From the NCBI GenBank assembly GCA_030065055.1, contig JASJDS010000047.1, forward strand, positions 1-36,280: DNA of 36,280 nucleotides, written 5' to 3'. Shown here in pieces: positions 7,398 through 15,802 of this stretch (its first letter is position 1; every line of letters starts with the position of its first letter). The notes beneath the pieces are model-generated. The model worked only from the letters and a program-made list of their open reading frames with translations. It was not told the DNA's origin and made no database searches. The stretch is from Calothrix sp. MO_192.B10. Lineage in GTDB: Bacteria; Cyanobacteriota; Cyanobacteriia; Cyanobacteriales; Nostocaceae. The translations under genes and the position numbers were made by a program.

Positions 7398-8822
7398 CTA
7401 ATCCACGGTAGTTAGGGTTGTATCTTTGGCAGGTATGGATACTTCTGCTTCCTGCCCTGCCGGTATTAATACTTCTGCTTCTTGACCTTTCAGTGCCCAC
7501 TGTAACAAAGGAGGAGCCAGGAATGTGGTGAGAATTACCATCACAATAATGGCTGCTTCCAAAGGCTTATCCAATACACCACTTGCGGAACCAATGCCCG
7601 CAAACACTAAGCCCACTTCACCACGGGGAATCATACCCACACCGATCGCTAGACGATTGATTCCGGGCTGACCAAACACACCCCAACCAGTGATGACTTT
7701 ACCGATAATGGCAATGGTAATCAGGAAGGTAGCAATAATTAAACCTGCTCGATTTTCTGCGATCGCTGGATTCAATACCCCTAAATCTGCTTTCGCACCA
7801 ACTGTAACAAAGAAAATTGGTACTAAAATATCGGCGATGGGCATTACCTGTAAATCCAGTTCTTTGCGTTTATCGGTTTCATCTAGCACCAAGCCGGCCG
7901 CAAAAGCACCTAAAATCGCTTCTAGGTGAATAATATTGGCTAACACCGCCATTACTAAAGCAAAGCTGAATGCAGGAATTAACAACGCGCCACGGGTTTG
8001 TAACTTGTCTGCGATCGCCACAAAGCTCTTGTTAAAAAACTTACCAAGGAAAATAGCTCCCAACAGAAAGGCACTGGCACTAATAATTAAATAGACTACA
8101 TTGAGCAGATCCACTTCACCAGTTTTTGCCAAACTAGCTACAACCGCCAGAACAATAATACCTAGCACATCGTCAATCACCGCAGCACCGACAATAATCT
8201 GCCCTTCCTTTGATTTCAGGTGTCCCAGTTCTGACAAAACTTTTGATGTAATACCAATACTCGTTGCTGTAAGAGCAGCTCCAGCAAAAATCGCGGGAAT
8301 AGTAGGAACATGGAAAATTGTCACTAAACCAACCGTTCCCAATATAAAAGGGGCAGCCACACCAATAACAGCTACAATGGCTGCTTGGTAGCCGACCTTA
8401 CCCAGTTCCCGTAAATCCGATTCCAAACCAATTTCAAATAGCAGAACAATCACCCCTAGTTCTGCCAGCACAGAAATTACTTCGCTTTGGCTTTGGAAAA
8501 CATGGGTGACAGCCTCTAGGTCTAAATTACCCAGGGATTGCAACGCCCTGACAATGATTGAGTCCGTAGCCACTGTGCTATTTTCAGGAAACATCAGCAG
8601 GTGTAGAGCTGAAACCCCAACAATAACACCCCCAATTAGTTCCCCCAAAACCGGTGGTAAATTGAGACGTTTGGAAAACTCACCACCCAACTTACTTGTA
8701 ATGTAAATTACAACCAAGCTGAGTAACACACCCGTAAGTACCCATGGGCCATATTCCTCCGTTGGCGTTGCCATCAATAACTGTGGCATGGACAACGTAC
8801 TAGAACCAAAATTAAGCAACAT
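7398..8822 (-). CDS. nhaS3: CPA2-family Na+/H+ antiporter (NhaS3/NapA type)
   Basis: A 474-residue cation:proton antiporter with about 12 membrane helices. The helix with AAVIDDVLGIIVLAVVAS carries the paired aspartates D217-D218 that bind the ion in NapA-type antiporters, and ELGVIVLLFEIGLESDLREL matches the conserved helix 4 region of the family. There is no C-terminal RCK/TrkA-N domain, so it is not a KefB/C-type K+ channel. NhaS3-like proteins of cyanobacteria export Na+ (or K+) in exchange for protons and are essential in some species. The C-terminus carries a tandem duplication (QEAEVLIPAG then QEAEVSIPAK). It lies between bicA and mrpC, all leftward, and fits a role in recycling the Na+ that enters with bicarbonate. 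The symbol is by resemblance. Confidence 0.85.
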   Translation of the reverse strand: MLLNFGSSTLSMPQLLMATPTEEYGPWVLTGVLLSLVVIYITSKLGGEFSKRLNLPPVLGELIGGVIVGVSALHLLMFPENSTVATDSIIVRALQSLGNLDLEAVTHVFQSQSEVISVLAELGVIVLLFEIGLESDLRELGKVGYQAAIVAVIGVAAPFILGTVGLVTIFHVPTIPAIFAGAALTATSIGITSKVLSELGHLKSKEGQIIVGAAVIDDVLGIIVLAVVASLAKTGEVDLLNVVYLIISASAFLLGAIFLGKFFNKSFVAIADKLQTRGALLIPAFSFALVMAVLANIIHLEAILGAFAAGLVLDETDKRKELDLQVMPIADILVPIFFVTVGAKADLGVLNPAIAENRAGLIIATFLITIAIIGKVITGWGVFGQPGINRLAIGVGMIPRGEVGLVFAGIGSASGVLDKPLEAAIIVMVILTTFLAPPLLQWALKGQEAEVLIPAGQEAEVSIPAKDTTLTTVD

Positions 8823-8834
8823 AGAGAAATCCTC

Positions 8835-8983
8835 TATCAGTTATCAGTTATCAGTTGTCAGTTATCAGTTATCAGTTATCAGTTATCAGTTTCCCCATCG
8901 ATAAATTGAGGGGCAACAGTAAGGACAAAATTTTTCTACCTCCACAAATAGAATTGGGGGGCTTGATACCGATTACTGTTTGA
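8835..8983. repeat. heptamer repeat plus dispersed repeat, copy 2
   Basis: Positions 8835-8891 are copies of TATCAGT in tandem. Positions 8889-8983 carry the second copy of the element seen at 4408-4457. Together they fill most of the gap between bicA and the antiporter gene; no gene is seen. Confidence 0.7.
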
Positions 8984-9027
8984 TCAGTAATATTAACCAT
9001 TGCATAGTTAATTTCCTCCGCTAAATC

Positions 9028-10779
9028 CTAGTTATTGAGTGATGCGCCGAAATCAGATGATCCAAAATCCGAGATTTGCTCATTTGATGGCTCATTTGCT
9101 CCCGAGAAAATTGCAGTTACCGCATCCTTCAGTGCTTCCGCACGATTCATATAGAGGTTTTGAGGCGGAATAAAGTTGAAGACTTTTAGCTTTTCCAGAC
9201 GACGCTTGGTTTGTCCAGCAGCTCCCACGAGAAAGACATGACGACCGTTCTCAACTGCTTCCTCAATTGCATTTTCTAGGGCTAAGGAGGCTGTAACACC
9301 CATATGGGGGACATCGCTAATGTCAAAAACTATGGCACCACATTCTCCAATGGCATTATGTTCGCGGGAGATAGCCTTGGCAACTCCAAAAATCATAGGA
9401 CCACTCAATTGGAACAGCAAAACGCGACCATTCCCTTCATCAAGCCAGCGTTTTTCATCGGCATTCAAATGGATAGCGTCATCTGCATCGGTAATAGCTT
9501 GAACAGATTCTGAACGCAACTGGCTCATGCGATCGATTGTCAGAATGTTGGCGACAAAAACCCCCACACCCACAGCGACAATCAAGTCCACCAGAACGGT
9601 GAGTAGAATCACCCCATACATAATCAGGGCACCCTTAAGGGAAATTTTATGGGCTCGCTTTAAGAAGTCCCAATCAATAATGTCAATCCCCACTTTCAGG
9701 GCAATCCCTGCTAATACCGCCAGGGGAATAGTAGCTGCTAACTTCGCCGCCCCTAAAATCACAATTAGTAATACAAAAGCACGGGTCAAACCAGATAATG
9801 CTGTCCTGCCACCGGCTTGAATATTCACAACCGTTCCCATGGTAGCTCCAGCACCGGCAATGCCTCCGAATAAGCCAGACATTAAGTTGCCTAACCCTTG
9901 CCCAATTAACTCTTTATTGGAATTATGCTCTGTACGGGTCAAACTATCGGCAACCACTGATGTTAGTAGAGCATCAATACAGCCCAACATACCCAGTACA
10001 GCCGCATCTACAAACATGAGGCGAAGCTGGCTAACTTCAAAGGTTGGCAACTGCATCTTGGGTAAGGTAGCAGCAATTTCCCCAATTCGCCGAATCCCTA
10101 CATTATTGTCTGGGAATAAATCTGGGAATAATGGGAGTAATACTAAGGACAAAACTGTACCGGCAACCAGTGCAATCAACTGGGGAGGTACAATCCGCTT
10201 GAACTTCGAGGGCATGAACCAAATGATTGCCACTGTGATTGCTGCTAACAATGTTTCTGCTGGTTGAATGTTCCTCAGCAGCTCTGGTATGGCTTGGAGT
10301 GTGCCGAGAACCCCTCCCCCGGGACTAGATTGTCCTAAGAAGGGAGCAAGTTGCAAAATTACCAGAATTATACCGATACCAGACATGAAGCCCGAAATTA
10401 CGGTATAGGGCATCATTGTGATATATTTACCCAGCCGCAGTAAGCCAAAAATAATTTGAAAAATTCCGGCCATCATGACAACGGTAAATGCCATTGCCAT
10501 GCCAGTTTCGATATCACTGGCTGTTGCTGTTAAATTAGCAATGACAGCTGTCATAATTACTGTCATTGGACCAGTTGGCTCGGAAATCAAGGTGGGTGTA
10601 CCACCAAACAAAGCTGCAAAAAATCCAACTAAAACAGCCCCCCATAAACCGGCGGCAGCACCAGCACCAGAGGCAACACCGAAGGCTAGGGCCATCGGCA
10701 AAGCAATAACAGCTGCGGTAACACCCCCGAAAATGTCACCGCGTAAGTTGCGAAAATGAATCTTATTGGTAAGTTGCAT
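9028..10779 (-). CDS. bicA: BicA Na+-dependent bicarbonate transporter (SulP)
   Basis: A low-affinity, high-flux HCO3- importer of the plasma membrane that feeds the carboxysome. The 583 residues hold a SulP/SLC26 membrane domain (about 1-420) and a cytosolic STAS domain (about 440-560). The sequence closely resembles what I know of Synechococcus PCC 7002 BicA, including TNKIHFRN at the start, GGTPTLISEPTGPMTV, and CIDALLTSVVADSLTRTEHN. In that last segment D269 and T273 correspond to the reported Na+-site residues (D258 and T262 in PCC 7002 numbering, from memory). In other cyanobacteria bicA often sits beside a Na+/H+ antiporter gene, as it does here. A small hairpin (GGTAG/CTACC) lies just before the ATG. 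Confidence 0.95.
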   Translation of the reverse strand: MQLTNKIHFRNLRGDIFGGVTAAVIALPMALAFGVASGAGAAAGLWGAVLVGFFAALFGGTPTLISEPTGPMTVIMTAVIANLTATASDIETGMAMAFTVVMMAGIFQIIFGLLRLGKYITMMPYTVISGFMSGIGIILVILQLAPFLGQSSPGGGVLGTLQAIPELLRNIQPAETLLAAITVAIIWFMPSKFKRIVPPQLIALVAGTVLSLVLLPLFPDLFPDNNVGIRRIGEIAATLPKMQLPTFEVSQLRLMFVDAAVLGMLGCIDALLTSVVADSLTRTEHNSNKELIGQGLGNLMSGLFGGIAGAGATMGTVVNIQAGGRTALSGLTRAFVLLIVILGAAKLAATIPLAVLAGIALKVGIDIIDWDFLKRAHKISLKGALIMYGVILLTVLVDLIVAVGVGVFVANILTIDRMSQLRSESVQAITDADDAIHLNADEKRWLDEGNGRVLLFQLSGPMIFGVAKAISREHNAIGECGAIVFDISDVPHMGVTASLALENAIEEAVENGRHVFLVGAAGQTKRRLEKLKVFNFIPPQNLYMNRAEALKDAVTAIFSGANEPSNEQISDFGSSDFGASLNN

Positions 10780-11294
10780 GGGTAGAACACCTACCTAGTT
10801 GAGTTAATTAATTGATTATCAAAAGTAACAGAGCAAATGTAAAAATGCACAAATCTATAAATCTATATAGAATAACTCTGTTAATAGATGTAAAATAAAA
10901 ATTTACATCCAGCTCTACTGGGATTTAGAGTGAATTTGCCTTTTTCCAGACAAATGCAATTCATAGACTTTTATCTATGTAAATTATATGTTGTATAGAT
11001 GAACGTCTTTGAACCAATATTATCATGGTTCTTGAACAAACTATTAAAATTTCTTAAAAATATTTCTTATAATTAGGTATAGTTTTTACTTATAGGGATC
11101 GCATCGTAACTATGAATTTCATTATGCGATCGCTTCAGCAGGTAGTCTACAATTATAGTATGGCGTTGAGTACATCTCGTTGAGTACATCTCGTTGAGTA
11201 CATCTGTATCTATAATCTTTGGCAAGATACTTAGTATCTAATGTTGTATCCAATAAATTATCCGGCAAATCTGATATAACCTCTCAAAAGTTTA
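10780..11294 (-). promoter_or_regulatory. long AT-rich region upstream of bicA
   Basis: These 515 bases contain no gene and must hold the bicA promoter. Two dyads stand out: GATGTAAA/TTTACATC with a 7-base spacer (10887-10909), and GAACCA/TGGTTC with a 9-base spacer (11011-11031). Either could be an operator; no known regulator motif is certain. The distal part carries the 14-bp tandem repeat at 11165-11205. Confidence 0.45.
11165..11205. repeat. 14-bp tandem repeat, three copies
   Basis: The unit GTTGAGTACATCTC occurs three times without spacers (the last copy is one base short). It lies between the two PD-(D/E)XK genes and the bicA promoter region. Confidence 0.85.
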
Positions 11295-11942
11295 TCAAAG
11301 TAGTCTGCAATTTGAAACACTTGCTATTTGTATCAGACCCTTGAGAATCCGCATCACATCATATAATTCATTACCTGGATTACGCATTAAAAATCCCTTT
11401 GATAAAGCGTAACGGGGTGGGCTGGTTTTAACTAATTTAACGAAAATAAACTCGCTACCCGTCGCAATCATACCAAAACAGGGCTGCTCTGAAGTAGGAC
11501 TACCTAACATATAAGCAAGAATTTGTGCCAGTCCTGATTCAATAGAAAATGAGGCTTTTTTAGACTCAATAATCATCACCCATAATTGGTCTTTAAAAAC
11601 TAATGTATCAATTCTACCTTTGATGATGGCATCTTCATCTGATACAGCAATATCTACAGATTCTTCTGATTTGACATAAAAAGGATTCAGGTAAAAGTCG
11701 CCAATAAAAAGTATAGGATCGATAACTGCCATTCTGACAACATCTTCTAGTAAGGGAGGATAGTTCAGCAGATTAAAATAGCCTGCTTTGACTTTATCTA
11801 AAAGTTGTTTATCTAAGTCTGTAATTTCTGGTAAATTTTCTTGCCATTCGGAGAAAAAATGGTCATCTAAAACTAATTGAATCCCAAAATTATCAATTAA
11901 GTACCGTAAATCAATATCTTTTGCTGGTATCGTTGGTGTCAT
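11295..11942 (-). CDS. PD-(D/E)XK-fold protein, HsdR N-terminal-like (paralogue 1)
   Basis: A 215-residue protein whose second half reads GRIDTLVFKDQLWVMIIESKK followed by QILAY. This gives the nuclease-fold set D112, E126-x-K128 and Q140-x3-Y144, the pattern of type I restriction HsdR N-terminal domains. No helicase domain follows, so it is not a complete restriction subunit. It lies 27 bases after a paralogue that shares its layout and residue numbering. Such stand-alone proteins are common in cyanobacteria and usually labelled restriction endonuclease subunit R; their true role is not known. It may be an active nuclease, or a DNA binder linked to defence. Confidence 0.75.
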   Translation of the reverse strand: MTPTIPAKDIDLRYLIDNFGIQLVLDDHFFSEWQENLPEITDLDKQLLDKVKAGYFNLLNYPPLLEDVVRMAVIDPILFIGDFYLNPFYVKSEESVDIAVSDEDAIIKGRIDTLVFKDQLWVMIIESKKASFSIESGLAQILAYMLGSPTSEQPCFGMIATGSEFIFVKLVKTSPPRYALSKGFLMRNPGNELYDVMRILKGLIQIASVSNCRLL

Positions 11943-11969
11943 GATTTTTTGTGGTGAATAGTTAATTGG

Positions 11970-12596
11970 CTACAACAAAATTAATTGACCAATGCGTTTT
12001 AAGACACTTAGTAATTGTTGAAATTCTGTATCCCGTTCAATTGATAATGCATAAGAACGAGCATATTTTGGCTTTTCTTGCTGGACTAACTTAACAAATA
12101 CAAACTCTCTTCCGTTGACAAGTAATCCAAAAGTTGGTTGTTCAATATTGGGAGTATCAAGCATATAAGCAAGTGCTTGGGGTAATGCAGTTAAGACATC
12201 AAATTTAGTGCTTTTAGATTCAATAACTAGTATCCAAAGACGTTTTTGAATTACTAAAACATCAATATTACCTTTGAGGATGATGCTGTCATCTACAGCA
12301 GAAATCTCAGTATATTTTTCAGTTTCAATCTCAAATGGTGGTTGATAAAAACCTGCTAAATCTAGCAATGGAGACAGCACTACCATCTTCACTGCTTCCT
12401 CTGACATTGGACGATGTTGAGTTAAATTTAAATAGTTGCTTTTAACTCGTTCTAGGGATAAATTTTCTGCATCACTCAACGATGGTAAGTCATTTGTCCA
12501 TTCTGGAAAAAAATCAGCATTTGTAACCAATTGCAAACCAAATTTTTCTTTTAGTTCGTAAAGGCTGATATCCCGCGCTTGTATTGTTCGCGCCAT
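11970..12596 (-). CDS. PD-(D/E)XK-fold protein, HsdR N-terminal-like (paralogue 2)
   Basis: The paralogue of the next gene downstream, with the same domain plan: GNIDVLVIQKRLWILVIESK, then QALAY. With the start at the ATG at 12596 the catalytic-type residues are D112, E126 and K128, the same numbers as in its neighbour; this is why I prefer it to the TTG at 12617. The two proteins are clearly diverged, so the duplication is old. No helicase, HsdM or HsdS gene lies near, so a type I restriction system is not present here. Function unknown beyond the nuclease fold. Confidence 0.75.
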   Translation of the reverse strand: MARTIQARDISLYELKEKFGLQLVTNADFFPEWTNDLPSLSDAENLSLERVKSNYLNLTQHRPMSEEAVKMVVLSPLLDLAGFYQPPFEIETEKYTEISAVDDSIILKGNIDVLVIQKRLWILVIESKSTKFDVLTALPQALAYMLDTPNIEQPTFGLLVNGREFVFVKLVQQEKPKYARSYALSIERDTEFQQLLSVLKRIGQLILL

Positions 12597-12665
12597 AACT
12601 AATTGGGGAATAATCAATACATCAGTATTATATATTATCCCATTATCTGTTATGGCGATGCGACA

Positions 12666-12698
12666 AGAACCCCGACTTATTTGAGAAGTCGGGGTTCT
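12666..12698. terminator. perfect 13-bp hairpin after the PD-(D/E)XK/glcF junction
   Basis: AGAACCCCGACTT and its complement flank a 7-base loop, just after the 3' end of glcF (leftward). The arms belong to a repeat family (CCCCGACTTCT) also present at 20585-20601 and 31010-31073. It could stop transcription leaving glcF. Confidence 0.6.
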
Positions 12699-12706
12699 AA
12701 ATAGTC

Positions 12707-14059
12707 TTAAAAATTCTCTAATTTTTCCCCTCGAATTGCATAATCCAATAACTCCATCGGATGCATAATTTCTATTTTCTTCCCTTGCAAATGCTTGCCA
12801 ATCTGCAAACTACAACCAGGATTGGGAGAAGCAATCAAATCCGCACCAGTATTTAACAAGTTCCGCACCTTTTGCTTGCCTAATTCTTCAGCAACTTCCG
12901 GTTGCAACATATTATAAACCCCCGCACTACCACAACAAATTGCTGCATCCACGGGTTCTTTTAAATTCACCCCGGGAATTTGTTTTAATAACTGACGGGG
13001 TTGGACACTAATTTTTTGTCCATGCAATAAATGACAAGCATCTTGATAAACTAACTTCAACGATTTATTAGCCAAGGGTGATAATTTGGCAGTTAAACCA
13101 ACATCTACTAAAAATTCCTGTGCGTCCCTAACTTTCGCCGCAAATTCTTTCGCCTTATCCCGATATTCTGGGTCATCTGCTAAAATATGACCGTATTCTT
13201 TCAAAGTATGACCACAGCCAGCAGCGTTGATAATTACATAATCAACACCAGTCCCTGCAAAACTATCAATCATCTGTCTGGCTAAGGCTTGTGCTTGTTC
13301 CGTTTGTCCCTGATGTTCTGGAAGCGCTGCACAACAACCTTGAGATTTGGGAATTACCACCTCACAACCATTAGCTGTTAAAACCCTCACCGTAGCTTCA
13401 TTTACAGGGGAGAAAAACAACCTTTGTACGCATCCTAAAATCACTCCTACCCGATAGCGTTTCTTCCCCTGTGCTGGAATTACATCAGGTAAATTACCTT
13501 GGAAGGATTGGAGGTTAATTTCCGGCAGAATTGATTCCATTGCTGCCAACCGGGGAGATATATTGTTGAGTAATCCGGTGGCGCGAAAGAATTTAGAGAA
13601 ACCTAATTTTTGATAAATCAATAAGGGAAAGAGGAGAATTTTCAACCTATCGGGATAGGGGAAGAGGGAAAATATCAGTTTGCGGATAATTGTATCTCCC
13701 CAACTGCGGGGATAATTGCGAGTTACTTGATGGCGGGTAGCAGCAATTAATTTGTCATATTCCACTCCAGAGGGGCAGGTGGTGACGCAAGCCAGACAAC
13801 CCAAACAGGAGTCAAAATGTTGGACTGTGGCTTGATTTAAAGCTATTTCTCCTTCGTTGATGGCATCCATTAAATAGATTCTGCCCCTGGGTGAATCCAT
13901 TTCTTTCCCAATTACCCGATAACTGGGACAGGTGGAAAGACAAAATCCACAGTGAACGCAACTATCAATTAGTTTGGGATCTGGTGGATGGTTATTATCA
14001 AAACCTTGGAGATTTTTTATACTAGCTGTTTGATTAACTTTATTATCTGAAGTTTGCAT
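12707..14059 (-). CDS. glcF: glycolate dehydrogenase iron-sulfur subunit
   Basis: GlcF passes electrons from the flavin subunits of glycolate dehydrogenase, which turns photorespiratory glycolate into glyoxylate at the membrane. Two 4Fe-4S ligand sets are visible: C34/37/40/44 (CVHCGFCLSTCP) and C85/88/91/95 (CLGCLACVTTCP). Two cysteine-rich CCG domains follow (SQGCCAALPEHQG and AICCGSAGVYN). I start at the ATG at 14059; the longer frame opens with a GTG at 14119 and a leader unlike the family. It lies downstream of glcE on the same strand. The gap between them contains a CGCAGAGG tandem motif. The partner glcD is not in the window. Confidence 0.92.
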   Translation of the reverse strand: MQTSDNKVNQTASIKNLQGFDNNHPPDPKLIDSCVHCGFCLSTCPSYRVIGKEMDSPRGRIYLMDAINEGEIALNQATVQHFDSCLGCLACVTTCPSGVEYDKLIAATRHQVTRNYPRSWGDTIIRKLIFSLFPYPDRLKILLFPLLIYQKLGFSKFFRATGLLNNISPRLAAMESILPEINLQSFQGNLPDVIPAQGKKRYRVGVILGCVQRLFFSPVNEATVRVLTANGCEVVIPKSQGCCAALPEHQGQTEQAQALARQMIDSFAGTGVDYVIINAAGCGHTLKEYGHILADDPEYRDKAKEFAAKVRDAQEFLVDVGLTAKLSPLANKSLKLVYQDACHLLHGQKISVQPRQLLKQIPGVNLKEPVDAAICCGSAGVYNMLQPEVAEELGKQKVRNLLNTGADLIASPNPGCSLQIGKHLQGKKIEIMHPMELLDYAIRGEKLENF

Positions 14060-14183
14060 GATTATTTGATGATATTTGTATTTATTGGCGTTGTATATTT
14101 GGGGAATGATTTGTCTCACGCAGAGGCGCAGAGGCGCAGAGAATAAGAGTTTTAATTTCAGATTTTGATGCAGTAGCTAAAAA

Positions 14184-15494
14184 CTAAATTCCACTGACAA
14201 AACGCCCGGTGCTGAAAATATTTTTACTATCAAATTGTTGCTTAATACCCTGCATTAAGGATAAAGCATTGCCGGTGTAGCCCCAAATATCTATTTTCTC
14301 TTTGACATGGGTTGGTGCTGAGAGAATACTTAGGAAACCCCCTTGACTTTCACAGATGGTTCGCATATCTAATACGCCCTTTTCACTCGCAAATTGCAAT
14401 ATACCCAAACCACTAGCAATATGAATTATCCCCATTTCTCCTTGGGTTAAAACCTTTGTCGCCGCAGTGGGTAATACTCCTATTTTGCAGGTAATTGCAG
14501 ACTCTTGAGCCATATTATGGATTGATTCTCGCAATCTTTGCCATAAGTATGCTTCGTCTGAGCCTGTATGAATTTCACTATTTAAACCTAATTTTTCCCC
14601 TAGATTCAATAATTGTTTTGATTGTTCGGTGATACTTTCAGGGATTGTTTGGAAACGCACTATTAAGCCTAATCCTTTACCCATAGCCAAACTAGATAAC
14701 AACTGCTCGGAGATTAAATCAGCTTGAGTGGGAGTCAGGGCAGAACTACGGAGAATGTCGGCTGCTTGGGAGATAGCTTCTACATCGCCGGTTAAGACTA
14801 TGGTTTGGGATGCTGGGGGGATAGGATAAAGACGAAATGTAACTTGAGCGATCGCTCCTAATGTACCATAGGAACCAGTAAATAGTTTCATCAAATCGTA
14901 GCCAGCAACATTTTTGACTACCCTTCCCCCGGCTTTGACTATTTCTCCGTCGCTGCGAACGAAGGTAATACCTAGTATTTGGTCCCGTACACTGCCGTAA
15001 CGTTGCCGTAGGGAACCAGTGTCAGCAGTGGCAATTATACCGCCAATGGTGGCATTATCTGGGTATGTAGGGTCAAGGGCAAGAAATTGGTTATTTGCAG
15101 CTAAAATCTGTTGCAATTCTGCCAATTTCATCCCTGCTTCCACGGTAACAGTCAAATCACCCACGGCATGATCGATAATTTGATTCAGGCGTGCTGTACT
15201 AATTACCACATCCACCCCTTGAGCTAAACCACCCCAGTGGAGTTTACTCCCCCTACCACAAATTAAAATCCGCCATTGGTTGCGGTAAGCTTCTGTAACA
15301 ACTGCGCCTAACTCTGCTTGAGTACGGGGGTAGACAATACAACTGGGTGTTATTCCCGGCGATACTGCATCTAAAATAGCTGTTTGCATACTGGGTGTGA
15401 TATTCTCCCAGTCAACAGCATTATCTTCCCCAACTATGGATACCATACAAGATGCGTAGACACTTTGTGTCTTGTCGTTAGACATCGCTTTCAT
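14184..15494 (-). CDS. glcE: glycolate dehydrogenase FAD-binding subunit
   Basis: A flavoprotein of the FAD_binding_4 (PCMH) family, in the GlcE branch. Visible features are the FAD-binding segment ILICGRGSKLHWGG, then LDPTYPDNATIGGIIATADTG, YGSVRDQILGITFV and GGRVVKNVAGYDLMKLFTGSYGTLG (in part), all characteristic of GlcE/GlcD. Its position next to glcF decides for GlcE. I take the ATG at 15494 (another ATG lies at 15485); a TTG at 15524 is less likely. The product should pair with GlcF and an unlinked GlcD to oxidise glycolate in photorespiration. It is divergent from the amidase gene, so 15495-15655 should hold promoters for both. Confidence 0.88.
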   Translation of the reverse strand: MKAMSNDKTQSVYASCMVSIVGEDNAVDWENITPSMQTAILDAVSPGITPSCIVYPRTQAELGAVVTEAYRNQWRILICGRGSKLHWGGLAQGVDVVISTARLNQIIDHAVGDLTVTVEAGMKLAELQQILAANNQFLALDPTYPDNATIGGIIATADTGSLRQRYGSVRDQILGITFVRSDGEIVKAGGRVVKNVAGYDLMKLFTGSYGTLGAIAQVTFRLYPIPPASQTIVLTGDVEAISQAADILRSSALTPTQADLISEQLLSSLAMGKGLGLIVRFQTIPESITEQSKQLLNLGEKLGLNSEIHTGSDEAYLWQRLRESIHNMAQESAITCKIGVLPTAATKVLTQGEMGIIHIASGLGILQFASEKGVLDMRTICESQGGFLSILSAPTHVKEKIDIWGYTGNALSLMQGIKQQFDSKNIFSTGRFVSGI

Positions 15495-15647
15495 CAGTTT
15501 AATTATTGATTCCCTATATAACAATTTACTGGTTTATTTGACAGGATTAACATCTGTGGCTGATAAATTCTCATGCCACATGAATTGGTATGATATTTTG
15601 CAAGCTTAGACATTAGAGGTTAATTAACAGCAAAGCTGTGAATGACT

Positions 15648-15802
15648 TAGTTTTTGGCGTTGCACAATAGAGGGATGAAGTAATGAACCGCATTAGACGC
15701 GCAGCGGCTTCCCGCAGGGTAGACGCAAAGGACGCTAAGAAAGGATTTTCTGATAGAAAGATAAAAGAAAATCATCCCGCAAATATGCAACGCCTAGTTT
15801 TT
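15648..15802 (+). mobile_element. MITE copy 1 (139 bp) with 8-bp target duplication
   Basis: The element spans 15656-15794. The left end reads GGCGTTGCACAATAGAGGG; the complement of the right end reads GGCGTTGCATATTTGCGGG. Both are followed by ATGA. The 8 bases TAGTTTTT lie directly on each side (15648-15655 and 15795-15802). The interior has the GCGCAGCGGCTTCCCGCAGG module shared with the other two copies. There is no transposase gene, so it must be moved by an enzyme encoded elsewhere. Confidence 0.9.

Noticed and set aside
10475-10759. Plus-strand frames antisense to bicA and to the CPA2 antiporter gene
   Set aside because: They are Ala/Thr/Pro-rich shadows of hydrophobic coding DNA, have no independent features, and the minus-strand genes are certain.
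11295-12596. Type I restriction-modification locus
   Set aside because: Only HsdR N-terminal-like domains are present; there is no helicase motor, methylase or specificity gene.
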